The notes under the pieces were generated by a model. It was given only the letters and a program-made list of their open reading frames with translations. It was not told the origin of the DNA and did no database searches. A stretch of DNA of 23,390 bases, taken from Jejubacter sp036620675. GTDB lineage: Bacteria; Pseudomonadota; Gammaproteobacteria; Enterobacterales; Enterobacteriaceae. Shown piece by piece: positions 15,175-22,989 of this stretch. The number at the start of each line of letters is the position of its first letter. The first letter of the stretch is position 1. Both the position numbers and the translations under genes were made by a program. Location: assembly GCA_036620675.1 (NCBI GenBank), contig JAZHEE010000048.1. The stretch is one strand, 5' to 3'.

Positions 15175-16758
15175 TCAGTAGCCGGCGGCGCTGCCGTTGC
15201 TGCGCGGGTCAAACGCCCCTTCAAACAAACCGTCGGGGTGGCGCACAATAGCGCCAGCGTGGCCCACGGCTTCGCTAAATGCTTCAAGCATTTCAACCTC
15301 GTGGCCGAGCGCGCGCAGTCGTGCCGCGCTTTCGGCGCTGAACCGGCCTTCCAGCTTCAGCGAATCGGAAGACTGGCCCCAGGTGCGGCCCAGCAGCCAG
15401 CGCGGGGCGCGAATACTCTCCTGCAGCGCCATGTTCTGAATCACGTGGCGGATAAAAAGAGTCGCCTGAGTCTGAGGCTGGCCGTCGCCGCCCATACTGC
15501 CGTAGACCAGGGTACGGCCATCCTTCAGGCGGGCGGCGGCCGGATTCAGGGTATGGAACGGCTGTTTACCGGGCGCCAGCGCCAGCAGATGTTCGGGATC
15601 GAGACTAAAGGCGGCGCCGCGGTTTTGCCACAGCAGTCCGCTTTCCGGAAGCACCACGCCGCTGCCAAATTCATGGTAGATGCTCTGAATAAAAGAGACC
15701 GCCAGGCCGCTGCTGTCCATCGCCCCCATCCAGACGGTGTCGCCAGGCCCTTTCCCCTTGCCCCAGGGGGCGGCCCGGTTCGCGTCGATAGCGGCGGCCA
15801 TGGCATCCAGCCGTTCAGGCGCTAACAGATCCTGTATCTTCACGCGCAGGTGACGGGGGTCGGTAATATGGGCGTCACGCAGGCCAAATGCCTGTTTCGT
15901 GGCTTCCACGATGCGATGTACGGTGTCGACTTCATCGGCGTCGGCCATGGCCAGACGGTCGGTAATGCCGAGGATCGCCAGCGAAACCAGCCCCTGGGTC
16001 GGAGGGGCCAGATTCCAGATAGTCCCCCGGCTGTGATCCAGGCGCAGCGGCGTGGGACGGCGCGCCCGGTGGTTTTGCAGATCCTCAAGCGTTATCGGCA
16101 TGCCCAGCCGTTTGGCATCGGCGGCGATGGACTTTGCCAGTTCGCCGCGATAAAAGCTTTCCAGCCCTTCCCGGGCCAGCTGGCGCAGGGTGTTGGCTAG
16201 CAGGGGCTGGCGAAATCGCTGGCCGGTGTGGGGCACTTCGCCATTAAGCAAAAAGGCGGCGCTAAAACCGGGGGCATCACGCAGCTCGGCCAGCTTACTG
16301 GCGGTGGCGCTGGCCTGGGAGGCAGTCACCGGAATTCCGTTATCGGCATAGCGAATGGCGTCGTCCAGCAGTCGACTCAGCGGCAGAGCGCGACCGGTCA
16401 GGGATTCGGAAACTGCCAGCGCTTCCTGCCAGCCGCTGACGGTGCCAGCCACGGTCAGCGCCGCTTGCGGGCCGCGGTGCGGGATCTGGTTCATCCCGGC
16501 GTAAGCCTCAGGGGTCGCCAGCGAACCGGCGGCGCCGCTGGCGTCAATGGCGATGGGGGGGCCATCTGGCGGCACAATCAGCCAGAAGCCGTCGCCGCCC
16601 AGACCGTTCATATGGGGATAGACCACGGCGATGCTGGCCGCAGCGCTGACCATTGCCTCGATGGCGCTTCCGCCGTCGCGCAGCACCGCAAGCGCGCTCT
16701 GGCTGGCCAGATGGTGTGGCGTCACGACCATGCCGTGGGGCGCCATATTGCTCTGCAT
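15175..16758 (-). CDS. hpxW: HpxW, oxamate amidohydrolase proenzyme
   Basis: A 527-residue Ntn-hydrolase of the gamma-glutamyltranspeptidase family. In K. pneumoniae it converts oxamate to oxalate and ammonia after self-cleavage into alpha and beta chains. The predicted cleavage and nucleophile is Thr341 in GPGDTVWMGAMD, giving about 36 kDa and 20 kDa chains, as reported. HMNGLGGDGFWL (49-60) and the later GSMGGDGQPQTQA are GGT-type glycine-rich segments. No signal peptide is present, unlike periplasmic GGT, so it acts in the cytoplasm. The ATG at 16758 has AAGGAG 5 bases upstream. It is the first gene of hpxWXYZ, divergent from hpxU. Confidence 0.92.
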   Translation of the reverse strand: MQSNMAPHGMVVTPHHLASQSALAVLRDGGSAIEAMVSAAASIAVVYPHMNGLGGDGFWLIVPPDGPPIAIDASGAAGSLATPEAYAGMNQIPHRGPQAALTVAGTVSGWQEALAVSESLTGRALPLSRLLDDAIRYADNGIPVTASQASATASKLAELRDAPGFSAAFLLNGEVPHTGQRFRQPLLANTLRQLAREGLESFYRGELAKSIAADAKRLGMPITLEDLQNHRARRPTPLRLDHSRGTIWNLAPPTQGLVSLAILGITDRLAMADADEVDTVHRIVEATKQAFGLRDAHITDPRHLRVKIQDLLAPERLDAMAAAIDANRAAPWGKGKGPGDTVWMGAMDSSGLAVSFIQSIYHEFGSGVVLPESGLLWQNRGAAFSLDPEHLLALAPGKQPFHTLNPAAARLKDGRTLVYGSMGGDGQPQTQATLFIRHVIQNMALQESIRAPRWLLGRTWGQSSDSLKLEGRFSAESAARLRALGHEVEMLEAFSEAVGHAGAIVRHPDGLFEGAFDPRSNGSAAGY

Positions 16759-16803
16759 CGTTGCTCCTTATCATCTGACGGAGGTGGGGTGATAAAAATC
16801 ATC

Positions 16804-16819
16804 TGCAAAAGCTATTCCA
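16804..16819 (-). promoter_or_regulatory. Candidate sigma54 promoter of hpxWXYZ
   Basis: On the minus strand TGGAAT-AGCTT-TTGCA reads from 16819 to 16804. The -12 box is perfect and the GG-to-GC step is correct; two changes lie in the -24 box. The start would be near 16794, with a 36-base leader to hpxW. The TGAGACA dyad lies just upstream of the -24 box. No convincing NtrC dyad is seen nearby. Confidence 0.4.
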
Positions 16820-16823
16820 CAAT

Positions 16824-16839
16824 TGAGACAAGTGTCTCA
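16824..16839. promoter_or_regulatory. Candidate HpxU operator, TGAGACA-AG-TGTCTCA
   Basis: Perfect 7-bp arms are separated by two bases in the hpxW-hpxU intergenic region. RpiR/MurR-type regulators bind dyads of this size. I found no second copy near hpxJ. Confidence 0.55.
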
Positions 16840-16912
16840 GCACAGCATTTTTATCACCTGGCACGGCTTTTGACTGTACGATAGCGATGAAACGAAAGTT
16901 ACAGGAGGGGGA

Positions 16913-17752
16913 ATGAAACAGCTGGATGAACGGCTGAAGAGCCAGTACAGCGCTTTATCGCCGCAGGAGCAGCGGGTCGCCGACTTTATCTTTGACCATT
17001 TCGACGATCTGATTAGCTATAACAGCGCCGAACTGGCCAGGCTAAGCGGCGTTTCCAAAGCTACCGTGAGCCGCCTGTTTAAGCGCCTGGGCTATGACAA
17101 ATACCGGGAGATGCGCGATGAGCTGCGCACCCTGCGCCAGAGCGGTATGCCCCTGACCGATAATCGCGACGCCGTGCAGGGCAACACCCTGCTGGCGCGC
17201 CATTACAAGCAGGAGATGGCGAATCTGACCCGCTGGGCCAGCGAACTGGATGCCGGGCAGTTTGCCGGAGCCATCGCAGGGCTGGCTGCGGCCCGGCGGA
17301 TCCTGATTGTGGGGATGCGTAATTCCTGGCCCGCGGCGCTGCATCTGCGCCAGCAGCTATTGCAGACCCGGGGACAGGTTCAACTGCTGCCCCAGCCGGG
17401 TCAGACCCTGAGCGAAGAGCTGGTGGATGCCGCCCCCGAAGATCTGGTGGTGATGGTGGCGTTTCGCCGCCGTCCGCGTATCGTGCGCCCGCTGCTGGAG
17501 CAACTGCAAAAGTCAGGCGTGCCGGTACTGCTGATTTGCGAACCTCAGGCCCGTAGTCTGTTTCCTCTGGCCCGCTGGCGGCTGTGCGCGCCGCTGGACA
17601 GCGTTTCAGCTTATGACAGCTATGCCTGCGCCAACAGTCTGATTAACCTGCTGGCTAACGCACTGCTGCATGACATGCTGAATAGCGGCCGCCAGCGGAT
17701 CCACCAGATAGCCGATCTCTACCAGCAACTGGACGAGCTGGAACAGCGATGA
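16913..17752 (+). CDS. hpxU: HpxU, RpiR/MurR-family regulator
   Basis: A 279-residue regulator with an N-terminal RpiR helix-turn-helix (about 1-78: RLKSQYSALSPQEQRVADFI, then SAELARLSGVSKATVSRLFK) and a C-terminal SIS sugar-isomerase-like effector domain (about 125-250). RILIVGMRNSWPAAL holds the ligand loop and PEDLVVMVAFRRRPRI follows. The ATG at 16913 has AGGAGGGGGA immediately upstream. It is divergent from hpxWXYZ and precedes hpxJK. The effector is probably a catabolite of allantoate rather than a sugar phosphate (inferred from context). The 3' end runs into the NtrC-like sites of hpxJ. Confidence 0.88.
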   Translation: MKQLDERLKSQYSALSPQEQRVADFIFDHFDDLISYNSAELARLSGVSKATVSRLFKRLGYDKYREMRDELRTLRQSGMPLTDNRDAVQGNTLLARHYKQEMANLTRWASELDAGQFAGAIAGLAAARRILIVGMRNSWPAALHLRQQLLQTRGQVQLLPQPGQTLSEELVDAAPEDLVVMVAFRRRPRIVRPLLEQLQKSGVPVLLICEPQARSLFPLARWRLCAPLDSVSAYDSYACANSLINLLANALLHDMLNSGRQRIHQIADLYQQLDELEQR

Positions 17753-17756
17753 TGGT

Positions 17757-17789
17757 GCGCCATGGCGGTGCTTTGCACTTTTTTAGTGC
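17757..17789. promoter_or_regulatory. Two NtrC-type enhancer sites upstream of hpxJ
   Basis: GCGCC-ATGGC-GGTGC (17757-17771, one mismatch) and GCACT-TTTTT-AGTGC (17775-17789, full match) both fit GCACY-N5-RGTGC. Their centres are 18 bases apart, allowing cooperative binding of two dimers. They lie about 141 and 159 bases upstream of the predicted hpxJ start, a typical enhancer distance. Confidence 0.75.
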
Positions 17790-17819
17790 GGTTCTTTCAT
17801 GCCGGTCTGTGTGAATGAC

Positions 17820-17836
17820 AGCGGGCATTGCCCGCT
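17820..17836 (+). terminator. Hairpin after hpxU
   Basis: AGCGGGC-ATT-GCCCGCT is a perfect 7-bp stem with a 3-base loop, 68 bases after the hpxU stop. No T tract follows (CCACGCTGGTTATTCTT), so it is a weak or factor-assisted terminator candidate. Confidence 0.45.
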
Positions 17837-17852
17837 CCACGCTGGTTATTCT

Positions 17853-17865
17853 TAAGTTATTGAGT
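17853..17865. promoter_or_regulatory. Near-consensus IHF site upstream of hpxJ
   Basis: TAAGTTATTGAGT matches the reversed IHF consensus YAA-N4-TTGATW with one change. It lies between the NtrC-type sites and the -24/-12 element, about 64 bases before the predicted start. Confidence 0.4.
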
Positions 17866-17896
17866 CGGGCTGGCGCTGGCCTGGGCTATTCTGGGA

Positions 17897-17912
17897 TGGC
17901 ACATTAGTTGCA
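17897..17912 (+). promoter_or_regulatory. Sigma54 promoter of hpxJK
   Basis: TGGCAC-ATTAG-TTGCA matches the -24/-12 consensus at all conserved positions with exact spacing. The start is expected near 17923, about 50 bases before the hpxJ ATG. Together with the NtrC-type sites this indicates nitrogen-limitation control of hpxJK. Confidence 0.85.
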
Positions 17913-17973
17913 ATGAACGGCAGTAAAGAATCTTTTGTTTCAACTCGGCGAACCCGAATAAAAGGAACCTCTC

Positions 17974-19209
17974 ATGGATATTACGCAATACCCGCAACTT
18001 AATCCGCCCCAGCGTCTGCTGATGGGCCCGGGGCCGATCAATGCCGATCCCCGGGTGCTGCGCGCCATGTCGAGTCAGCTGATTGGTCAGTACGATCCGG
18101 CGATGACTCACTATATGAATGAGGTCATGGCGCTGTATCGCGGCGTATTCCGCACTGAAAATCGCTGGACGCTGCTGGTGGACGGTACCTCCCGGGCGGG
18201 GATTGAGGCTATTTTAACTTCGGCGATTCGCCCGGGCGATAAGGTGCTGGTGCCGGTATTCGGCCGCTTCGGGCATCTGCTGTGTGAAATAGCCCGCCGC
18301 TGCCGCGCCGAGGTGCATACCATCGAAGTGCCCTGGGGGCAGGTGTTTACGCCAGATGCTATTGAAGACGCCATTAAGCGGGTGCGTCCGCGGCTGCTGC
18401 TGACAGTGCAGGGTGACACATCCACCACCATGCTCCAGCCTCTGGAGCACCTGGGCGAGATTTGCCGGCGTTACGGCGTGCTGTTCTATACCGATGCCAC
18501 CGCAAGCCTGGGAGGCAATCCGCTGGAAACGGACGCCTGGGGGCTGGATGCAGTGTCCGCCGGCATGCAGAAGTGCCTTGGCGGCCCTTCCGGCACTTCG
18601 CCCATTACCCTGAGCCCGGCAATGGAAGAGGTGATTCGGCGTCGCAAGTGCGTGGAGGCGGGGATCCGTACCGACGCCCACCAGGACGGCGACGACGAGA
18701 TGATCTACAGCAACTATTTCGATCTCGGCATGATCATGGACTACTGGGGCCCGGAGCGACTGAATCATCATACCGAAGCCACCAGCGCGCTGTTTGGCGC
18801 CCGTGAATGCGCGCGCCTGATTCTGCAGGAGGGGCTGGATAATGGCATCGCTCGCCATAAGCTGCACGGAGACGCGCTGCTGAAGGGGGTACAGGCTATG
18901 GGGCTGGAGACTTTCGGCTGCCTGCACCACAAGATGAACAACGTGCTCGGCGTGATTATTCCTCAGGGCGTTAACGGCGACCAGGTGCGGGCCATGATGC
19001 TGGATGATTTTGGCATTGAGATCGGCACCTCCTTCGGGCCGCTGCACGGCAAGGTGTGGCGTATTGGCACTATGGGCTATAACGCCCGTAAGTCTTGCGT
19101 AATGACCACCCTGAGCGCCCTGGAATCGGTGCTGAATCATCTGAAGTTCGTCACGCCGCAGGGCGCCGGGCTCCAGGCAGCATGGGATCACTACGGGAGC
19201 CAGGCATGA
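17974..19209 (+). CDS. hpxJ: HpxJ, ureidoglycine aminotransferase
   Basis: A 411-residue PLP-dependent class V aminotransferase (alanine-glyoxylate type, PucG-like). It transfers the amino group of ureidoglycine to a 2-oxo acid, giving oxalurate. The PLP Lys is Lys200 in SAGMQKCLGGPSG, the cofactor Asp is Asp174 in FYTDATASLGG, and LMGPGPINADPRVL opens the fold. The ATG at 17974 has AAAAGGA about 8 bases upstream and is the start closest to the family N terminus. The hpxK start overlaps its stop as ATGA. The sigma54 element lies about 60 bases upstream. K. pneumoniae has the same activity in an operon with hpxFGHI, which is absent here. Confidence 0.92.
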   Translation: MDITQYPQLNPPQRLLMGPGPINADPRVLRAMSSQLIGQYDPAMTHYMNEVMALYRGVFRTENRWTLLVDGTSRAGIEAILTSAIRPGDKVLVPVFGRFGHLLCEIARRCRAEVHTIEVPWGQVFTPDAIEDAIKRVRPRLLLTVQGDTSTTMLQPLEHLGEICRRYGVLFYTDATASLGGNPLETDAWGLDAVSAGMQKCLGGPSGTSPITLSPAMEEVIRRRKCVEAGIRTDAHQDGDDEMIYSNYFDLGMIMDYWGPERLNHHTEATSALFGARECARLILQEGLDNGIARHKLHGDALLKGVQAMGLETFGCLHHKMNNVLGVIIPQGVNGDQVRAMMLDDFGIEIGTSFGPLHGKVWRIGTMGYNARKSCVMTTLSALESVLNHLKFVTPQGAGLQAAWDHYGSQA

Positions 19210-20462
19210 GCGAAACGATCAGCGCCGCTCGCGCCGCAGCCCGGGTGATGGCGCGGGCCGATCAACTGGCCGGCATCAGCGAAACGCCCGGGTCGCTGAC
19301 CCGGGTTTATCTCTCGCCCCAGCACCTCCAGGCCAATGCTCTGGTGGGGCACTGGATGGAACAGGCGGGAATGCGGGTCTGGCAGGATAGCGTCGGCAAT
19401 ATTTGCGGACGCTATGAGGGGGAGTCGGCAGGGGCGCCTGCGCTGCTGCTGGGATCGCATCTGGATACGGTGCGTGACGCCGGACGCTATGACGGTATGC
19501 TGGGGGTGCTGACCGCCATTGAAGTCGTTCAGGCTTTGCATGACCAGGGCAGACGGTTGCCGATGGCGGTAGAGGTAGTTGGCTTTGGCGATGAAGAGGG
19601 CACCCGGTTCGGCATTACGCTTCTGGGCAGCCGGGGTCTTACCGGCGACTGGCCGCCGGAATGGCTTCAGCAGCAGGACGCGCAGGGCGTAAGCGTGGCC
19701 CAGGCGCTGGAAAACGCAGGGCTGGATAGCGCAAACATCGGTCGGGCGGAGCGCGCAAAGGAAGAGATCGCCGCCTGGCTGGAACTGCATATCGAGCAGG
19801 GGCCATGCCTGGAGCGGGAAGGGCTGGCGCTGGGCGTGGTGCAGGCGATTAACGGCGCCCGGCGTCTGACCTGCCGCTTCACGGGTCTGGCGGGCCATGC
19901 CGGAACGGTGCCGATGACTCACCGCCAGGATGCTCTGGCCGCCGCCGCCGAGTGGATGGTGGCGGTAGAGCAGATCGCAACGCAGCATGGTCGCCAGCAG
20001 GTGGCGACCATCGGGACGCTGCGCTGCGCTCCCGGCGCGGTGAACGTTATCCCCGGCGAGGTCACCCTGTCGCTTGACGTTCGCGGGCCGGAGGATGATG
20101 CGCTGGAAGCGCTCCAGCGGGCGCTGCTGGATCAGGCGAATGCCATTGCGTTGCGCCGCGGCCTGGGCTTTAGCGCCGAAGAGTATTACCGGATGGCGGC
20201 GACGCGCTGCGATCCCGGGCTGCAGCAGCGGCTGACGCAGGCGGTTTCCCGGGTACAGGGGCGCGTGCTGTCGCTGCCCAGCGGCGCCGGGCATGACGCT
20301 ATCGCCATCGCGCGGCGCTGGCCGGTCGGTATGCTGTTTGTGCGCTGCAAGGGGGGGATTAGCCATCATCCGGCGGAATCGGTCAGGGATGAGGATGTCG
20401 CTCTGGCGATTGAGGTGTTTTACCACGCCGCCTGTGAGATTGCGGGCGACAGGGCGTTATAA
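19206..20462 (+). CDS. hpxK: HpxK, allantoate amidohydrolase
   Basis: A 418-residue M20-family metal-dependent amidase that hydrolyses allantoate toward ureidoglycine with loss of CO2 and ammonia. Binuclear metal ligands are His85 and Asp87 in GSHLDTV, Asp96 in GRYDG, Glu in GFGDEEGTRFG and His in LELHIEQGP. The conserved dimer-domain segment GLAGHAGTVPMTHRQDA follows, and the C-terminal ligand is in CKGGISHHPAE. I chose the ATG at 19206, coupled to hpxJ by a four-base overlap; an earlier in-frame ATG at 19095 lies deep inside hpxJ. A strong hairpin follows the stop. Confidence 0.94.
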   Translation: MSETISAARAAARVMARADQLAGISETPGSLTRVYLSPQHLQANALVGHWMEQAGMRVWQDSVGNICGRYEGESAGAPALLLGSHLDTVRDAGRYDGMLGVLTAIEVVQALHDQGRRLPMAVEVVGFGDEEGTRFGITLLGSRGLTGDWPPEWLQQQDAQGVSVAQALENAGLDSANIGRAERAKEEIAAWLELHIEQGPCLEREGLALGVVQAINGARRLTCRFTGLAGHAGTVPMTHRQDALAAAAEWMVAVEQIATQHGRQQVATIGTLRCAPGAVNVIPGEVTLSLDVRGPEDDALEALQRALLDQANAIALRRGLGFSAEEYYRMAATRCDPGLQQRLTQAVSRVQGRVLSLPSGAGHDAIAIARRWPVGMLFVRCKGGISHHPAESVRDEDVALAIEVFYHAACEIAGDRAL

Positions 20463-20469
20463 GGTCGTT

Positions 20470-20506
20470 AGCGGCCCCATTTTTTGGGGCCGCTTGCCAT
20501 TTTTTG
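20470..20506 (+). terminator. Intrinsic terminator of hpxJK
   Basis: AGCGGCCCC (20470-20478) pairs perfectly with GGGGCCGCT (20486-20494) around a T-rich loop, followed by TGCCATTTTTT. The T tract is offset by five bases, so termination may be less than complete. It starts 8 bases after the hpxK stop. Confidence 0.8.
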
Positions 20507-20578
20507 GCCGGATTCAAAGAATAGTTGACGTTTTCAGGATATGTTACCGGGTCGTGTCAGGAAGAGGTCGGCCAGGGT

Positions 20579-22270
20579 ATGTATGGATTTAATTTAGTGT
20601 TACTGCTGCTACAGCAGATGTGCGTGTTTCTGGTTATCGCCTGGCTAATGAGTAAGACCCGCCTGTTTATTCCCCTGGTGCAGGTCACCGTGCGCTTGCC
20701 GCATAAGCTGCTGTGCTATATCACTTTTTCCATCTTCTGCATTATGGGCACTTACTTCGGGTTGCACTTCGAGGATTCCATCGCTAACACCCGTGCTATC
20801 GGCGCCGTGATGGGGGGGCTGCTGGGAGGCCCGGTGGTGGGGGGCCTGGTGGGGCTCACCGGCGGTTTGCACCGCTATTCGCTGGGGGGCATGACGGCGG
20901 TCAGCTGTATGCTCTCCACCCTTACCGAAGGGCTGCTGGCGGGGCTGATGCACCGCTTTCTGGTTCGGCGCGGACGGGCCGATAAAGTCTTCAGTCCGCT
21001 AACGGCGGGCTGCGTTACCCTGGTGGTGGAAGTGATCCAGATGCTGATTATTCTGGCGGTGGCCCGGCCGTTTCAGGACGCGCTCAACCTGGTCAGCAAC
21101 ATCGCCGCGCCGATGATTATTACCAACAGCGTTGGCGCGGCGCTGTTTATGCGCATCCTGTTGGATCGACGGGCGATGTTCGAAAAGTACACCTCTGCCT
21201 TTTCCGCCACCGCGCTGCGGGTGGCGGCGGCCACCGAGGGGATTTTACGCCAGGGCTTTAATCAGGAGAACAGCCTGAAGGTGGCCCGGGTACTGCATCA
21301 CGAACTGGATATCGGCGCGGTGGCGATCGTCGATTGCGATAAGCTGCTGGCTTTTATCGGCACGGGTTCCGATCACCATCTGGCCGGTCGCCCCGTCGCT
21401 TCAGAGTATACCCGGCGCGCGATAGAAACCGGTGAAGTGGTCTATGCCGACGGCAATGAGGTACCCTACCGCTGTTCGCTACAGGCTAATTGCAAACTGG
21501 GTTCGACCCTGGTGATTCCCCTGCGTGGCGAAAACCAGCGGGTGATTGGCGCCATTAAGCTTTATGAAGAGAAAAACCGGCTGTTCAGCTCCATTAACCG
21601 AACGCTGGGGGAGGGCATCGCTCAGCTACTGTCGGCTCAGATTCTGGCGGGGCAGTATGAACGCCAGAAGGCGCTACTGGCCCAGTCCGAGATCAAACTG
21701 TTGCACGCCCAGGTGAATCCTCACTTTCTGTTTAACGCCCTGAATACGCTGAAGGCGGTGATTCGCAACGATAGCGAACGCGCCGGGCAACTGGTTCAGT
21801 ACCTTTCCACCTTCTTTCGTAAAAATTTGAAGCGCTCGTCGGAGGTCGCCACGCTGGGCGATGAGCTGGAACACGTTAACGCCTATCTGCAAATCGAGCA
21901 GGCGCGCTTTCAGTCCCGGCTCCATGTGGCGCTGGAAGTGCCCGAAGAGCTGAAGCAATATCGACTACCGGCTTTTACCTTACAGCCTATTGTGGAAAAC
22001 GCCATTAAACACGGTACTTCGCAGCTACTGGGCCCTGGCGAAGTGATGATTCGCGCCAGTCGCCAGCAGCGGAATCTGATGCTGACCGTGGAGGATAATG
22101 CCGGGCTGTATCAGAGCGACAATATCAGCCGCCAGGGGCTGGGTATGAATCTGGTGGATAAGCGTCTGCGGGCGCGTTTTGGCGACGACTACGGCATTTC
22201 CGTCGCCTGCGAGCCGGAGCAGTATACCCGTATCGTGCTGCGACTGCCCGTTGAGGAGAGGATATGTTAA
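20579..22270 (+). CDS. btsS: BtsS (YehU), pyruvate-sensing histidine kinase
   Basis: A 563-residue LytS-type sensor kinase, closely matching E. coli BtsS along its length. Six or so N-terminal membrane segments (5TM-5TMR_LYT domain, to about residue 190) include the signature GAVMGGLLGGPVVGGLVGLT. A GAF-like domain (about 210-340) carries CSLQANCKLGSTLVIPLRGE. The kinase part has the His site in QVNPHFLFNALNTLKAV and a truncated ATPase with PIVENAIKHG and LGMNLVDKRL. The ATG at 20579 (MYGFNLVLLLLQQM) matches the E. coli start; the in-frame ATG at 20525 adds 18 unrelated residues. In E. coli BtsS binds external pyruvate and activates BtsR. Confidence 0.96.
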   Translation: MYGFNLVLLLLQQMCVFLVIAWLMSKTRLFIPLVQVTVRLPHKLLCYITFSIFCIMGTYFGLHFEDSIANTRAIGAVMGGLLGGPVVGGLVGLTGGLHRYSLGGMTAVSCMLSTLTEGLLAGLMHRFLVRRGRADKVFSPLTAGCVTLVVEVIQMLIILAVARPFQDALNLVSNIAAPMIITNSVGAALFMRILLDRRAMFEKYTSAFSATALRVAAATEGILRQGFNQENSLKVARVLHHELDIGAVAIVDCDKLLAFIGTGSDHHLAGRPVASEYTRRAIETGEVVYADGNEVPYRCSLQANCKLGSTLVIPLRGENQRVIGAIKLYEEKNRLFSSINRTLGEGIAQLLSAQILAGQYERQKALLAQSEIKLLHAQVNPHFLFNALNTLKAVIRNDSERAGQLVQYLSTFFRKNLKRSSEVATLGDELEHVNAYLQIEQARFQSRLHVALEVPEELKQYRLPAFTLQPIVENAIKHGTSQLLGPGEVMIRASRQQRNLMLTVEDNAGLYQSDNISRQGLGMNLVDKRLRARFGDDYGISVACEPEQYTRIVLRLPVEERIC

Positions 22271-22983
22271 GGGTACTGATTGTCGATGACGAACCGCTGG
22301 CCAGGGAAAACCTGCGGGTTCTGTTGCAGGATGAAAGCGATATCGAAATCCTGGGGGAGTGCGCCAACGCCATCGAAGCCATTGGCGCAGTGCACCGACT
22401 GCGTCCGGATATTCTGTTTCTGGATATTCAGATGCCGCGCATCAGCGGACTAGAGATGGTCAGCATGCTCGACCCTGAACAGCGCCCCTGGATAGTCTTT
22501 CTGACTGCGTTCGACGAATATGCGCTCCAGGCGTTTGAGGAGCACGCCTTCGACTATCTGCTAAAGCCCATAGAGGCGGCCCGGCTGGAAAAGACCCTTA
22601 ATCGCCTGCGCCACAGCCGCCAGGCCCAGGAACTATCGCGGCTGCCGGGAGGAGAGCCGCCGCTGAAGTTCATTCCCTGCAGCGGCCAGAACCGTATCTG
22701 GCTGTTGCCCATTGATGATGTCGCTTATGTCAGCAGCCGCGCGGGCGGTGTCTGGGTGGCCAGTAAAGAGGGCAAAGAGGGGGCGACCGAACTGACGCTG
22801 CGCACCCTGGAAGAGCGCACGTCGCTGCTGCGATCCCACCGTCAGTACCTGGTGAATATGGCGCATTTGCAGGAAATTCGTCTGGAAGAGAATGGCCTGG
22901 CCGAGCTGCGGCTGCGCAATGGTCAGAGCGTGCCGGTCAGCCGTCGCTACCTTAAAACGCTGAAGGAGGCGCTGGGGCTGTAG
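22264..22983 (+). CDS. btsR: BtsR (YehT), LytTR response regulator
   Basis: A 239-residue response regulator, the same length as E. coli BtsR. The receiver domain (1-115) has the acidic pair in LIVDDEPLAREN, phospho-acceptor Asp in ILFLDIQMPRISGLEM and FDYLLKPIEAARL. A LytTR DNA-binding domain (about 135-239) has RSHRQYLVNMAHLQEIRLEE and VPVSRRYLKTLKEA. The ATG at 22264 overlaps the end of btsS by seven bases. In E. coli it activates the pyruvate transporter gene btsT, which is not in this window. Only 6 bases separate its stop from the ccdB remnant, and E. coli's next gene yehS is absent. Confidence 0.96.
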   Translation: MLRVLIVDDEPLARENLRVLLQDESDIEILGECANAIEAIGAVHRLRPDILFLDIQMPRISGLEMVSMLDPEQRPWIVFLTAFDEYALQAFEEHAFDYLLKPIEAARLEKTLNRLRHSRQAQELSRLPGGEPPLKFIPCSGQNRIWLLPIDDVAYVSSRAGGVWVASKEGKEGATELTLRTLEERTSLLRSHRQYLVNMAHLQEIRLEENGLAELRLRNGQSVPVSRRYLKTLKEALGL

Positions 22984-22989
22984 GGGGGA

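Larger units (their letters stand above)
16788..16858. promoter_or_regulatory. hpxW-hpxU divergent control region with long inverted arms
   Basis: GGTGATAAAAAT (16788-16799) and ATTTTTATCACC (16847-16858) are perfect 12-bp inverted arms whose centres are 59 bases apart. Between them lies a separate dyad, TGAGACA-AG-TGTCTCA (16824-16839). HpxU is known in K. pneumoniae as an RpiR-type repressor of this cluster, so one or both motifs are good operator candidates. The assignment is inferred. Confidence 0.6.

Noticed and set aside
16859..16874. TGGCACGGCTTTTGAC before hpxU as a sigma54 promoter
   Set aside because: The -24 box is excellent, but the -12 box reads TTGA instead of TTGC, losing the essential C; no nearby enhancer dyad was found.
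19191..20426. Long minus-strand frame of 411 codons opposite hpxK
   Set aside because: It is the antisense shadow of a clearly real gene with GC-rich codons; its composition is rich in His, Arg and Gln and shows no domain.
20525..20545. TTGACG and TATGTT as a -35/-10 pair before btsS
   Set aside because: The spacing is only nine bases, incompatible with sigma70.
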